A stretch of 37,204 bases of DNA from Deltaproteobacteria bacterium. Its GTDB lineage: Bacteria > Desulfobacterota > Syntrophia > Syntrophales > UBA5619. The notes beneath the pieces were generated by a model, which saw only the letters and a list, made by a program, of their open reading frames with translations, had not been told where the DNA came from and ran no database searches. Position numbers and translations under genes: made by a program. Of this stretch, positions 11,026-19,033 are shown piece by piece. Within the stretch, counting starts at the first letter, position 1. Each line of letters begins with the position of its first letter. The stretch covers positions 1-37,204 of the forward strand of contig JAJFTY010000003.1 of the NCBI GenBank assembly GCA_021372695.1, written 5' to 3'.

Positions 11026-11053
11026 ATTATCCGTCTTTCAGGGAACCACTCAA
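11026..11053 (-). promoter_or_regulatory. Sigma-70-like promoter of the CoA-transferase/TRAP operon
   Basis: On the minus strand TTGAGT (-35, bases 11048-11053) and GATAAT (-10, bases 11026-11031) are spaced by 16 bases. A leader of about 150 bases precedes the CoA-transferase A start and can hold an operator. Imperfect inverted arms ATCAAG/CTTGAT lie just downstream (10988-10993 and 11009-11014). Confidence 0.55.
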
Positions 11054-11089
11054 CTGTTCTGCAAACCACCTGCTCATCGCTTGCTGCGT

Positions 11090-11926
11090 TTACGCGAGAA
11101 TGGTCTTCCATCCCTTCTGCATCTCGGCGGGAGCATAGCCGAGCGCAGAAGAGATCCGGGCAGCAGTTCTGACGACCGCAGGAACGATTACTTTCTTGAG
11201 ATGGTTGATGGTGACCATGGTTGAAGAGCCCGAGACGTTGATTGCGGCAATGGCCTTTTGCTCATGATTGTAAATGGGAGCGCCGGCGGCCCGCAATCCG
11301 ACGGCAAGCTCGCCGTCACAGATCGCATAACCTTTTTTCCTTACTTTCAGGAGCTCGCGGAGCAATGCATCCCGGTCGCTGATCGTGCGGGAGGTACAGC
11401 GGGCAAGGTCCGCGCCGCTGAAATAACGATCGAGTTCGTCGGGCGTAAGGTCAGCCAGAAGAACCTTGCCCACGGTCGCGCAGTGGGCGGGAATCCGGGA
11501 CCCAACCTTCAGCAACACACCGACGATCGACTTGTTCCGCACCCTATCCACATAAACCACGTGGCTGCCATCCAGGACGCAGAGGCTGACGGTTTCTTCA
11601 AGTTCCCGGGAGAGGCTTTCAAGATAAGGCCTCGCCACCTGGCGAACCTCCAGGCTGTTGATGACCGTATAGCCGAGCTGAAGGATCTTGATGGAGGGAC
11701 GATAACGACGCGTCCCGGGGTCGCGGTCGAGGTAACCCATGGTCTCCAATGTGGAGAGAAGTCTGAAGACGGTGCTTTTGCTCAGCTTCAGCAGAGAAAC
11801 CACTTCGATCAGACTGAGGGATGGGTTCTGGGGAGAGAAGAGTCCAAGGATATCCAGGCCGCGCGCCAATGCTTCAACATTGTAGCGCGATGGTCTTTCC
11901 CTGATGTCGGTTTTAAAAGAGTTCAT
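11090..11926 (-). CDS. IclR family transcriptional regulator
   Basis: A 278-residue regulator. The N-terminal winged HTH spans about residues 17-80 (ARGLDILGLF, LLKLSKSTVFRLLSTLE, GYLDRD). The C-terminal effector-binding domain contains the family signature region (AHCATVGKVLLADL, KGYAICDGELAVGLRAAGAPI). IclR proteins usually control carbon-source catabolism and often their own gene. Here the gene lies directly upstream of the CoA-transferase/TRAP operon on the same strand, and back to back with the USP, dehydrogenase and BKACE genes, so either or both sets could be its targets. Start ATG at 11926 has TGAGG about 11 bases upstream. The effector is unknown. Confidence 0.93.
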   Translation of the reverse strand: MNSFKTDIRERPSRYNVEALARGLDILGLFSPQNPSLSLIEVVSLLKLSKSTVFRLLSTLETMGYLDRDPGTRRYRPSIKILQLGYTVINSLEVRQVARPYLESLSRELEETVSLCVLDGSHVVYVDRVRNKSIVGVLLKVGSRIPAHCATVGKVLLADLTPDELDRYFSGADLARCTSRTISDRDALLRELLKVRKKGYAICDGELAVGLRAAGAPIYNHEQKAIAAINVSGSSTMVTINHLKKVIVPAVVRTAARISSALGYAPAEMQKGWKTILA

Positions 11927-11960
11927 CTAATAAAACCTCATTTTGCATTGTGAGACCTTG

Positions 11961-11988
11961 AGTATCACAGGCCCCAATTCAGTGTCAA
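11961..11988 (-). promoter_or_regulatory. Promoter of the IclR gene
   Basis: Minus-strand TTGACA (11983-11988) and GATACT (11961-11966) with a 16-base spacer lie 35-62 bases before the IclR start codon. The -35 is a perfect consensus and the -10 matches four of six. The short leader is AT-rich and could hold an autoregulatory operator. Confidence 0.6.
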
Positions 11989-12338
11989 GAATATTAAAAA
12001 TGATCGCGGAACGGCTCGGCGGGGCCGCGCCGGAAACAGAGAAGGCGGGGCCAACTCTCTGAAGCCTCCCCGAAAGATGCAATTGACGGATTTGAACAAT
12101 GGGCTTATCGTGGCCGCAGCTGAAAGGACGTCGAAAGGCGGTGTCTCAATTTGAGGTGCCGATGCCTCACTGGCGCTCACAAATCTTTTTCGCCCGAAAA
12201 CCTTTCAATCGCGCTGCGTGAGGCTTCTCTGCACCAGACTGATACAAACTGATACGCTGCCGACGTCGAGGGAAGATTTTCGGGCGCGGATAGGGTGGTC
12301 CATGTCGAATCGCAGCAGGAAAAAGGAGGCAAGCGCAA
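11989..12338. other. Intergenic region between the divergent IclR and USP genes
   Basis: About 350 bases with no convincing gene. It contains a 10-bp inverted repeat (CGCCCGAAAA at 12191-12200 and TTTTCGGGCG at 12277-12286) and a tandem pair of ACTGATAC (12238-12245 and 12248-12255). These sit upstream of the plus-strand genes and are candidate regulator sites. Short open frames here lack ribosome binding sites and family resemblance. Confidence 0.4.
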
Positions 12339-12857
12339 ATGATTCCGAAAATAGAGAACGTTCTGTACGCAACCGACCTGACCAAGAACTCGGCCTACGC
12401 TTTCCGTTACGCCGTGAACACCGCGCGGCAACATGATGCAAAGATCCACATCCTCTACGTCAGCGAGTCCCTTCCGTTCAAAACGGAAGAACTCCTGCGC
12501 CCGCACATCGGTCATGACAACGTCGATCGGATCCGGGAAGAGTCGAAGGAAAATCTGCGCCGGAGGATCGAAGAACGCCTGCAGCAGTTTGCCGAGAGGG
12601 AACTCAAGGACGATCCGAAAACCCTGAAGCGGATCGCCGGAATCCATGTCGTCTTCGGGGACCCCGCCGCCGAGATCCTGAACAAGACCGATGAACTGGG
12701 CTGCGACACGGTGATCATGGGAAGTCACGGAAAAGGAGCGGTCAAGCATACCTTTCTCGGCAGCGTCTCCGAAAAGGTGCTCCACCGGATCCGCAAACCG
12801 GTCTACATCATTCCCCTCCCGAAGGAGGACACGGACATTACGCTGGGAGAGATCTGA
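12339..12857 (+). CDS. Universal stress protein (UspA family)
   Basis: A cytoplasmic nucleotide-binding stress protein of 172 residues. It opens with the usual UspA strand (IENVLYATDLTKNSAYAFRYA) and ends with the ATP-binding signature G-2x-G-9x-G-S (MGSHGKGAVKHTFLGSVSEKVL region, about residues 128-149), so it is probably of the ATP-binding class. AAAAAGGAGG precedes the ATG at a slightly long spacing. It is the first gene of a plus-strand run with a dehydrogenase and a BKACE enzyme, 89 bases before the dehydrogenase. USPs of this kind commonly accompany transport or catabolic genes; its partner is unknown. Confidence 0.93.
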   Translation: MIPKIENVLYATDLTKNSAYAFRYAVNTARQHDAKIHILYVSESLPFKTEELLRPHIGHDNVDRIREESKENLRRRIEERLQQFAERELKDDPKTLKRIAGIHVVFGDPAAEILNKTDELGCDTVIMGSHGKGAVKHTFLGSVSEKVLHRIRKPVYIIPLPKEDTDITLGEI

Positions 12858-12946
12858 TCGATCGGGATCCCGTTCGCAACCCCGGAGGCAAGGCGGGAAA
12901 GCGGGCCATGCGGAGAAGACCGGGCAATGAAGAGGGAGAAGGTTGC

Positions 12947-13852
12947 ATGAAAGAGGGAGGAGGTTTCATTGGCCTCGGCGCCATGGGAAAATGGATGGCG
13001 CTGAACATGCTGAAAGCCGGCTTTGCGATGCGGGTGTACGACATCGATCCGGCGCCCGTCCAGTTTCTGGTCAGCCAAGGTGCTGTGGCTGCGACATCAC
13101 CGGCGGACGTGGCCGGTCAGGTCGATTGGATTTTCCTGAGTCTGCCCGACACGGACGTGGTGGAAGCGGTGATTTTCGGGGAAGCCGGCATCGTGGAGGG
13201 AGCCCGACCCGGACTCATCTTGATCGACCTGAGCACCATCAGCTACCTGCCCACCCTGGAAATCAACCGCAGGCTCCAGGAAAAGGGACTCCGCTTCGCT
13301 GATGCCCCAGTGTCCGGAATGGAGGCGCGCGCGAAGGAAGCCCAGATCACGGTGATGTTCGGCGGCGACGAAGGTCTCTTTCGAACCATGAAACCGGCGC
13401 TCGCCGCCATCGGCGACCAGATCGTCCATATGGGGCCGGTGGGCAGCGGGCAACTGGCGAAATTGGTCAATAATCTGCTCTTCAACATCAGCTGCGCGGG
13501 GCTGGCCGAGGTGTTGCCCATGGCCGCCAGACTCGGGCTCGATCCGGAGAAGGTGGCCCAAGTCGTCACCACCGGGACCGGGCGCAGTTTCGCTGCCGAT
13601 TTCTTCATTCCCCGGACCCTGGAAAACGATTTTGCCGAAGGGTACCCGATCAGGAAAGCTTACAAGGATCTGATCAGCGCGGCCGAGATTGCCTCGCACC
13701 GGGCCATTCCCCTGCCCGTGGTGAATGCCGCAACCGTGACTTTTCAGATGGCCCTGGCCGGGGGGTTCGGCGATCTCGGCAAGGGCGGATTGATCCGCGT
13801 CTTCGAAAAAATGTGCGGAACGGAATTCCGGAAGAAGCGCAAGACAGAATGA
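12947..13852 (+). CDS. NAD(P)-dependent beta-hydroxyacid dehydrogenase (3-hydroxyisobutyrate dehydrogenase family)
   Basis: Oxidises a beta-hydroxy acid to the semialdehyde or keto acid. The 301-residue protein has the dinucleotide-binding motif FIGLGAMG (7-14), the substrate motif DAPVSGM (about 119-125) and catalytic K172 in GSGQLAKLVNN, all in the family's usual order. The start at 12947 leaves a short lead before the Rossmann strand and has GGGAGAAGG just upstream. DAPVSGM replaces the more common DAPVSGG, which may affect substrate choice. Candidates include 3-hydroxyisobutyrate, tartronate semialdehyde and other small hydroxy acids. The neighbouring BKACE enzyme handles beta-keto acids, the product class of such oxidations, so the two may act in sequence. 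Confidence 0.92.
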   Translation: MKEGGGFIGLGAMGKWMALNMLKAGFAMRVYDIDPAPVQFLVSQGAVAATSPADVAGQVDWIFLSLPDTDVVEAVIFGEAGIVEGARPGLILIDLSTISYLPTLEINRRLQEKGLRFADAPVSGMEARAKEAQITVMFGGDEGLFRTMKPALAAIGDQIVHMGPVGSGQLAKLVNNLLFNISCAGLAEVLPMAARLGLDPEKVAQVVTTGTGRSFAADFFIPRTLENDFAEGYPIRKAYKDLISAAEIASHRAIPLPVVNAATVTFQMALAGGFGDLGKGGLIRVFEKMCGTEFRKKRKTE

Positions 13853-13943
13853 AGCCGGGCGACGCACGAGCCGAAACGGCCGGGACGGTCGAGTTCAAAC
13901 TTCGGTGAGACGGGAATCCCCAGGAAATCAAGGAGAGAATCCG

Positions 13944-14777
13944 ATGGGAGACAAAGTGATCATCACCGCATCGATCACGGGCAGCCGAATGATGCGGGAT
14001 ATCGCGCCCTACATTCCTCTGACGCCCGAGGAAATCACCCAATCGGCCGTCGAGTGCTGGCAGGCCGGGGCCGCGATCGTCCATATCCATGTCCGGGATC
14101 CGAAAACGGGGCTGGGCAGTCAGGATATCGGGCTTTTCCGCCGGGTGGTCGATCCTTTGAGGGAGAAAACCAACCTCATCCTCTGCCTCACCACGAGCGG
14201 CATTCCCGGCCGGAATCTTTCCATCGATGAACGCCTTGCGCCGCTCGCCCTGAAGCCTGAAATGGCGTCATTCGATGCCGGTTCCATCAACCTGGGGGGC
14301 AGCGTTTTCATCAATGACCCGCAGTTCCTCGATCAGGCGGCGCTCCAGATGAAAGAGGCCGGGGTCAAGCCTGAAATCGAAATCTTCGACCTGGGGATGA
14401 TGATGACCGCTCTGCGGATGCGCAAGGAAGGCAAGCTGACCGACCCCTGCCATTTCCAGTTCGTCCTGGGCACCCCCTGGGGCGCTCCGGCCACGCCGAA
14501 GGCTTTTCTCCACATCCATGATTACCTGCCGCCGGACGCCACATGGTCCAACATCGGCATCGGGCCGGGCCAGATGCCGATGGCCATGATGGCGCTCATC
14601 ATGGGAGGTCATATCCGTGTCGGCATGGAGGACAGCATCTACCTGCGTCGCGGCGAGCTCGCCACGAGCAATGCCCAACTTGTCGAGAGGGTGGCCCGAT
14701 TGGCCCGTGAATATGAGCGGCCGCCCGCCTCTCCCGATGAGGCGAGGCGTATATTGGGTTTGAAGGATATGGCCTGA
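13944..14777 (+). CDS. BKACE family beta-keto acid cleavage enzyme (DUF849)
   Basis: A zinc-dependent TIM-barrel enzyme that condenses a beta-keto acid with acetyl-CoA and cleaves it to a CoA ester and acetoacetate; Kce of lysine fermentation is the best-known member. It has 277 residues from the ATG at 13944, which has AAGGAG at 13930-13935. Metal-binding HIHVRD (H47, H49) and the late Glu in RVGMEDSIYL are visible, as are TTSGIP and FVLGTPWG. The family has many substrates, so the particular beta-keto acid is unknown. Its products would suit the CoA-transferase encoded by the divergent operon. Confidence 0.92.
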   Translation: MGDKVIITASITGSRMMRDIAPYIPLTPEEITQSAVECWQAGAAIVHIHVRDPKTGLGSQDIGLFRRVVDPLREKTNLILCLTTSGIPGRNLSIDERLAPLALKPEMASFDAGSINLGGSVFINDPQFLDQAALQMKEAGVKPEIEIFDLGMMMTALRMRKEGKLTDPCHFQFVLGTPWGAPATPKAFLHIHDYLPPDATWSNIGIGPGQMPMAMMALIMGGHIRVGMEDSIYLRRGELATSNAQLVERVARLAREYERPPASPDEARRILGLKDMA

Positions 14778-14799
14778 ACCGTGGAGCGGCTGCCCGGTA

Positions 14800-15333
14800 T
14801 CATCCGGCCTCAGGGGTGCATTCCATGACGTCCAGCCTCCGGAGCAGCCGCCCGTGCTCTTCGGGCGTGATCCAGGAGACGCGGAGATAGTTGGCGATCT
14901 CCGCGTCGTCCAATCCGATCCGGCGGGCCTCCCGTACGGTCACCGCGTAAGCTTCGATTTCGGTTTCCCGGTCCACGTACGCCTTGCTCCGATCGTAAAG
15001 ATTCCGACCCTGCAGGTGCTGCTTGACATGGCAAAGCTCATGGATGATGTCCAGGAACAAAAACTCGTCCGAGGCTTGGCGCAGATGCTTCAGGCCGACG
15101 GTGATGGAGGCGTCTTTGTTATCCACGAACATCTCATGGGGCATATCCGCCACAAACAATCGGGTTTCGGTAACGACCCGGTCGATCTCTTCCGCATCGG
15201 CAAAGATGGAGGAGAGGACATCACAGGAACGGATATCCGCGAAGATCTCTTCGAGACCGTATTGCCCAGGCTCAACCATGCGGTTGATGTAAAATTCATT
15301 TTTCATTCTTATCGCCCTGCCTCTGCCGCTCAT
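14800..15333 (-). CDS. Putative zinc metallopeptidase-like protein (HExxH)
   Basis: A 177-residue protein with a clear HELCH motif (98-102) inside a predicted helix. Conserved-looking Glu residues 22-28 positions later (DRETEIEAYAVTVREARRIG) could supply the third zinc ligand, as in gluzincins and ImmA/IrrE-like proteins. No signal peptide or membrane segment is seen. The ATG at 15333 overlaps the upstream lipoprotein stop (ATGA) and has AAGGAG upstream; a second in-frame ATG lies at 15306. Coupling to a lipoprotein suggests a joint function, but no specific family or substrate is recognised. It converges with the BKACE gene, leaving a 22-base gap. Confidence 0.7.
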   Translation of the reverse strand: MSGRGRAIRMKNEFYINRMVEPGQYGLEEIFADIRSCDVLSSIFADAEEIDRVVTETRLFVADMPHEMFVDNKDASITVGLKHLRQASDEFLFLDIIHELCHVKQHLQGRNLYDRSKAYVDRETEIEAYAVTVREARRIGLDDAEIANYLRVSWITPEEHGRLLRRLDVMECTPEAG

Positions 15334-16298
15334 ATCCTCTTCTCCTTCGGACGCAGCCGGATGGCGATTTCGCGGATGATGATGTCCGACGTCGACTCGG
15401 GCGGCTGGATCAGAATATGCGAAAAATTGTTGGAGAAGCTCTCGGTGTAGGAGAACTCCACGTCTTCGAGATCCAGCCTTCTCCTGCTGATCTCGAACTC
15501 CTTCTCCTCTCTCAGGACTTCCCAGAACGTCCTCCCTCCGGAGTGCAGGGCGGATATCGTCAGGCCCGTGATAAAAGAGATGCCCGGAAGGACGGAGACG
15601 ATGACACCGCTGCCGAACGCGCCTGCATCCTTCATCTGCCGATCGGACTCCCTGGCAGCCACTTTTTCGCGGGACTCTTCCAGCGTGAGTTCGATCTCGA
15701 TCTCCTGGTCGCCCTCCTTGATATACTTGCGGTAGTCCGTCGCGATCTCCTGCAGGATCGGCAGCGCTTTCTGGATCGCCTCCACCAGGGCGCCGACGTA
15801 ATAGCGGCGCGGCAGGGCAAATTCGCCCCGGTCTCGCTGGGCCCGGGCGCTGTTGAAAAAATTCGGCTGCTCTTTCTCCAGGCGGAGCATGATGTGATAG
15901 AGAACCCAGCTCTCCAGGACGACCGTGTCGTCCGCGTACGTCTCGAAATCGGCCAGAAGCTCGATGCCCCGGCAGTGCTTGAAGTTCGTCTCCAGGTTGC
16001 AGAGCGGCACCCCCGGCTGCACCGGCAGGTAAAGCTGGGGGTAAGCCCTGACAAAGAGCTTCATCAGCCCGGAGACGTCGAACTCCCTCAAGTCGGGGTT
16101 TCGGGTCTTCTCTCGCCGCAGATATTCGGCCAGGCTCCCCTGGCCGTTCAGCTGAAAGCGAAGGTGGTATGTTCCCGGCTTGGCCAAGCCGCTCTCTTTA
16201 TAAATCCGGGCGGGCTGCGTCGTCGTTGCAGCACAACCCAAGATGAAGCATGGCAGCAAGATCGAAAGTAAGAGCTGACCCCTTCTGACCACCCGCAA
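15330..16298 (-). CDS. Lipoprotein of unknown function
   Basis: A 322-residue protein with a lipoprotein signal peptide: basic MRVVRR, a hydrophobic core and lipobox LGC with the modified Cys at residue 22. The mature part is mixed alpha/beta with a charged helical stretch (about 195-225). A Gly/Ser/Val-rich hydrophobic segment near 225-255 (SGVIVSVLPGISFITGLTIS) resembles a membrane or membrane-inserting helix. No known domain is recognised. Its stop overlaps the start of the HExxH protein gene. It is probably anchored in the outer or inner membrane facing the periplasm. Confidence 0.7.
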   Translation of the reverse strand: MRVVRRGQLLLSILLPCFILGCAATTTQPARIYKESGLAKPGTYHLRFQLNGQGSLAEYLRREKTRNPDLREFDVSGLMKLFVRAYPQLYLPVQPGVPLCNLETNFKHCRGIELLADFETYADDTVVLESWVLYHIMLRLEKEQPNFFNSARAQRDRGEFALPRRYYVGALVEAIQKALPILQEIATDYRKYIKEGDQEIEIELTLEESREKVAARESDRQMKDAGAFGSGVIVSVLPGISFITGLTISALHSGGRTFWEVLREEKEFEISRRRLDLEDVEFSYTESFSNNFSHILIQPPESTSDIIIREIAIRLRPKEKRI

Positions 16299-16649
16299 AC
16301 TCCTTGAAAAAAACGGCGGCTTCTGAATTCCCGGTCTGCTTTTTTGCTTGCTGCTTGTATCATATTTTCTTGAACTGTTCCGTGTTTTTTATGCCGCGGC
16401 AGTTCCACAGTCCGGGGACAATTCCCGCCGCAGGGTCCGGAGGATCGAGCGCGGGCGCGGACTGCCGGCCTCTTCCAGAAGAGTTCATCCCCGTTGGCTT
16501 CCCCGAAGGATCGTCCTGCCCGGCGGTAAACATTTTTTATGGCAATCCCGGAGGAAGCTTGGTATATTCCCGCTGAAGTTTATAATCCGGCCGGATCTCC
16601 GATCCGGGGCGGGTCCGATGAACCAGACAGACGACAGGAGGAACGGCAG
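16299..16649. other. Divergent intergenic region
   Basis: About 350 bases between the minus-strand lipoprotein gene and the plus-strand cNMP-domain gene. It contains the promoter listed at 16559-16586 and AT-rich stretches near 16340-16395, which could hold the lipoprotein promoter. No convincing gene is seen. Confidence 0.4.
16559..16586 (+). promoter_or_regulatory. Sigma-70 promoter of the cNMP-binding-domain gene
   Basis: TTGGTA (16559-16564) and a perfect TATAAT (16581-16586) with a 16-base spacer. The start codon of the cNMP-domain gene is 63 bases further on. Confidence 0.65.
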
Positions 16650-17135
16650 ATGATCTCGACGAGTCAATTGAAGGAATTTGCGTTTTTCAAAGGGTTCAGC
16701 GATCCGGAACTGGAAAAGTTGGCCACGGTGGCCAAAGATGAAACCTATGACGCCGGAACCCAGATGTACAAGAACGGGGACCCGGCGAGAGGTCTCTTCC
16801 TGATTCAGGAAGGGAAGGTGGTCCTGGTCATGGACAGCTACCTCGGGCCTCACAAGCCCCCGATGCAGGTCACGGTGGACGTGGTGACGAAGGGCGAATC
16901 ATCGGGATGGTCGGCCGTCGTGGAGCCCTACGTCTACACCCTCGGGGCGCTCTGCATCGACCGGGTGAAGGCGATCGTTCTCGAAGCGCCGGGGCTCAGA
17001 AGGCTCATGGATGACGATGCATGTCTGGGGTACAAGGTCATGAAGGCCACGGCCAAGGTCATCGCCAATCGTCTCAACCACACGCGGATCATTCTGGTGG
17101 GCGAGCGGGGGCTTTCGACGTTGACCGAATACTGA
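16650..17135 (+). CDS. Cyclic nucleotide-binding (cNMP) domain protein
   Basis: A 161-residue single-domain protein with the cNMP beta-barrel pattern: FAFFKGFSDPELEKLATVAKDETYDAG (start of the domain), NGDPARGLFLIQEGKVVLV, and a phosphate-cassette region (KGESSGWSAVVEP). It ends after the C-terminal helix and carries no HTH, kinase or transporter domain. It may therefore act as a stand-alone sensor on a partner protein, or bind no nucleotide at all: the usual Arg of the phosphate-binding cassette is not evident. The start at 16650 has AGGAGG at 16637-16642, and a good promoter lies upstream. Confidence 0.85.
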   Translation: MISTSQLKEFAFFKGFSDPELEKLATVAKDETYDAGTQMYKNGDPARGLFLIQEGKVVLVMDSYLGPHKPPMQVTVDVVTKGESSGWSAVVEPYVYTLGALCIDRVKAIVLEAPGLRRLMDDDACLGYKVMKATAKVIANRLNHTRIILVGERGLSTLTEY

Positions 17136-17260
17136 AACGGAAAAGCGCAGACGATTGCGGCCGACGCCGCATAGCAAACCGGCCATGAAACAAAGGCCGG
17201 CAGGATAGTAGCCGCGCGGTTTCTTGAGGCGCGGGAATGCAGACTTGGGAGGTTTCGTCA

Positions 17261-17737
17261 ATGAGTGAAGCGTGCGAGATGAAAAATAAGGATTCGGAAT
17301 CCATTATCGAAAGAGCGATTCAAAACGAGCAGGAGGCCTATGACTTTTACATGGACCTCTCCTGCAAGATCGCGGACAGGGAAGCGAAGGACACGCTCGT
17401 GTTTCTGGCCCAGGAAGAGAAGAAGCACAAGGCATACCTGCTGCAATACCGTCAGGCAGGGTTTACCGGTCCCAGCCGGCCGGTCATCGACTACAAGGTC
17501 GCGGAGAACCTTGTGAAGCCGGACGTCAAGAAGGATATGGACAGCAAGGACGTCTATCTCATCGCTGCCAACCGTGAACTCAACGCCCATAATTTCTACA
17601 AGGGGCTGGCCGAGCTTCATCCGGCGGGCGACGTCCGGGAGATGCTCCTGCGTATGGCCGATGAGGAGCTCAAGCACAAGGAGAAGTTCGAATACCTCTA
17701 CGCCAACACCGCTTTCACCCAGACGGCCGGGGGATAG
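17261..17737 (+). CDS. Ferritin-like diiron protein (rubrerythrin family, no rubredoxin domain)
   Basis: A four-helix-bundle protein of 158 residues. Iron-ligand patterns appear in each helix: NEQEAYDFY (22-30), AQEEKKHK (50-57, Glu plus His), NRELNAHNFY and DEELKHKEKF (Glu plus His). Rubrerythrins reduce peroxide and protect anaerobes. This one lacks the rubredoxin-like Cys4 module, so it needs an outside electron donor or serves as an iron store. The start at 17261 is chosen because GGGAGG stands 9 bases upstream; an upstream in-frame ATG has none. It lies 17 bases before the arginine decarboxylase gene, which suggests a shared transcript. Confidence 0.88.
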   Translation: MSEACEMKNKDSESIIERAIQNEQEAYDFYMDLSCKIADREAKDTLVFLAQEEKKHKAYLLQYRQAGFTGPSRPVIDYKVAENLVKPDVKKDMDSKDVYLIAANRELNAHNFYKGLAELHPAGDVREMLLRMADEELKHKEKFEYLYANTAFTQTAGG

Positions 17738-17754
17738 AGAGGGAGAGAGGACCG

Positions 17755-18303
17755 ATGGAGGGTCTCGTTCCGAGGAAGATTTTTTTTACCAAAGGCGTCG
17801 GCACGCACAAGGATGAGCTTCACTCGTTCGAGCGGGCGTTGCGCGACGCGGGGATCGAACGGTGCAACCTGGTGCAGGTCTCCAGCATCTTTCCCCCCGA
17901 CTGCAAGATGATATCCAAGACGCAGGGGCTCAAGGAGTTGGTCTCCGGGGCGATCACCTTCTGTGTGCTCAGCCGCTGCTGCAGCAACGAACCGAAGCGG
18001 CTCCTGGCCGCTTCGGTCGGCTGCGCCATTCCCGCCGACCAGCGATCCTACGGCTATATCAGCGAGCACCACTCCTACGGCCAGACGGAGAAGCAGGCGG
18101 GAGATTATGCCGAAGACATGGCCGCGGCCATGCTGGCCTCCACACTGGGGATCGATTTCAACGTCGATGAAAGCTGGGACGAGAAGAAGGAGATTTTCAA
18201 GATCAGCGGGAAGATCGTGCGCACCCGGAATGTCACTCAGTCGACCATCGTGAAGGGGAGCGGGTACACCACAGTCCTTGCGGCAGCGGTCTTCATTTTC
18301 TGA
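17755..18303 (+). CDS. Pyruvoyl-dependent arginine decarboxylase
   Basis: Converts arginine to agmatine, feeding polyamine synthesis or acid resistance. The 182-residue proenzyme carries the cleavage site in LVQVSSIFPP: self-cleavage between S43 and S44 would give a beta chain and an alpha chain with an N-terminal pyruvoyl group. The SEHHSYGQTEKQAGDYAEDMA segment with its catalytic-region Glu is also typical. This family (PvlArgDC/PdaD) is found in archaea, chlamydiae and various anaerobes. It follows the ferritin-like gene by 17 bases, with GGGAG just before the ATG. No agmatine-processing enzyme is seen nearby. Confidence 0.94.
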   Translation: MEGLVPRKIFFTKGVGTHKDELHSFERALRDAGIERCNLVQVSSIFPPDCKMISKTQGLKELVSGAITFCVLSRCCSNEPKRLLAASVGCAIPADQRSYGYISEHHSYGQTEKQAGDYAEDMAAAMLASTLGIDFNVDESWDEKKEIFKISGKIVRTRNVTQSTIVKGSGYTTVLAAAVFIF

Positions 18304-18367
18304 GAGATTCAAAAGACAAAAATGAAACGATCCCCTCCGGGGACTCATTCCGGAGGAGAGGAGGGCG

Positions 18368-19033
18368 ATGGAGATCTTTCAGGCCGTCACGACGAGAAGG
18401 AGCATCCGGCGGTTCAAACCGGATGCCATTCCGGAACCGCTGATCCGGGAGATCCTGGATGCGGCCCGCTGGTCCTGCTCCTGGGGGAATACCCAACCCT
18501 GGGGGATTACGGTCGTCGCAGGCGAATCCCTGGAGCGTCTCCGGGAGGCCGGCCGGCAGCGCTTCCAGGATGGCTCCCTCCCCGATCCGGACACCCCCAT
18601 GCCCGGTGCATGGCCGGAGCCGCTCAAGCAGCGGTATCAGGCAGTGGGCAAACAGGTCCTGGGCGCGCTCTCGATCCCCCGCGGGGATGAAGCGGCCCGG
18701 CTCCGCTATTACGCCGAGATGTTCGCCTTCTTCGGCGCCCCCTGCCTCCTCCTCTTCAGCGTGGATAGAAGCCTCGCCCGGGAGTATGCCATGCTGGATA
18801 CGGGGGCCATCGTGCAGTCGGTCTGCCTGCTTGCCCACGCCCGGGGGGTGGGGTCCTGCGTCCTGGCCGCCTCGGTCAACTACCCGGCGCTGGTCCGGCA
18901 GATACTACAGATTCCGGAAACCCGGGCGATCCTGATCGGCGTCGCGCTGGGCTATCCCGATGCGGAAGCGCCGATCAACCGGTTTGCCCGGGAAAGGGCG
19001 AACCTCGACGAATTGACCCATTGGTGCAGATGA
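18368..19033 (+). CDS. Nitroreductase family protein
   Basis: A 221-residue flavin (FMN) enzyme of the nitroreductase fold, usually NAD(P)H-dependent. The N-terminal TTRRSIRRFKPDAIP supplies the FMN-phosphate-contacting Arg residues, NTQPWG is the conserved Asn-x-Gln-Pro-Trp motif, and IGVALGYPDAEAPIN near the end is the usual C-terminal turn. The physiological substrate is unknown. GGAGGAGAGGAGGG precedes the ATG, and an inverted repeat (CCTCCGG at 18334-18340 and CCGGAGG at 18350-18356) could fold over part of it and limit translation. The stop overlaps the next gene's ATG (ATGA), so the hydrolase is probably coupled to it. Confidence 0.92.
   Translation: MEIFQAVTTRRSIRRFKPDAIPEPLIREILDAARWSCSWGNTQPWGITVVAGESLERLREAGRQRFQDGSLPDPDTPMPGAWPEPLKQRYQAVGKQVLGALSIPRGDEAARLRYYAEMFAFFGAPCLLLFSVDRSLAREYAMLDTGAIVQSVCLLAHARGVGSCVLAASVNYPALVRQILQIPETRAILIGVALGYPDAEAPINRFARERANLDELTHWCR

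Noticed and set aside
11965..12180. A short minus-strand open frame upstream of iclR
   Set aside because: It runs through the iclR promoter, has no ribosome binding site and resembles no family.
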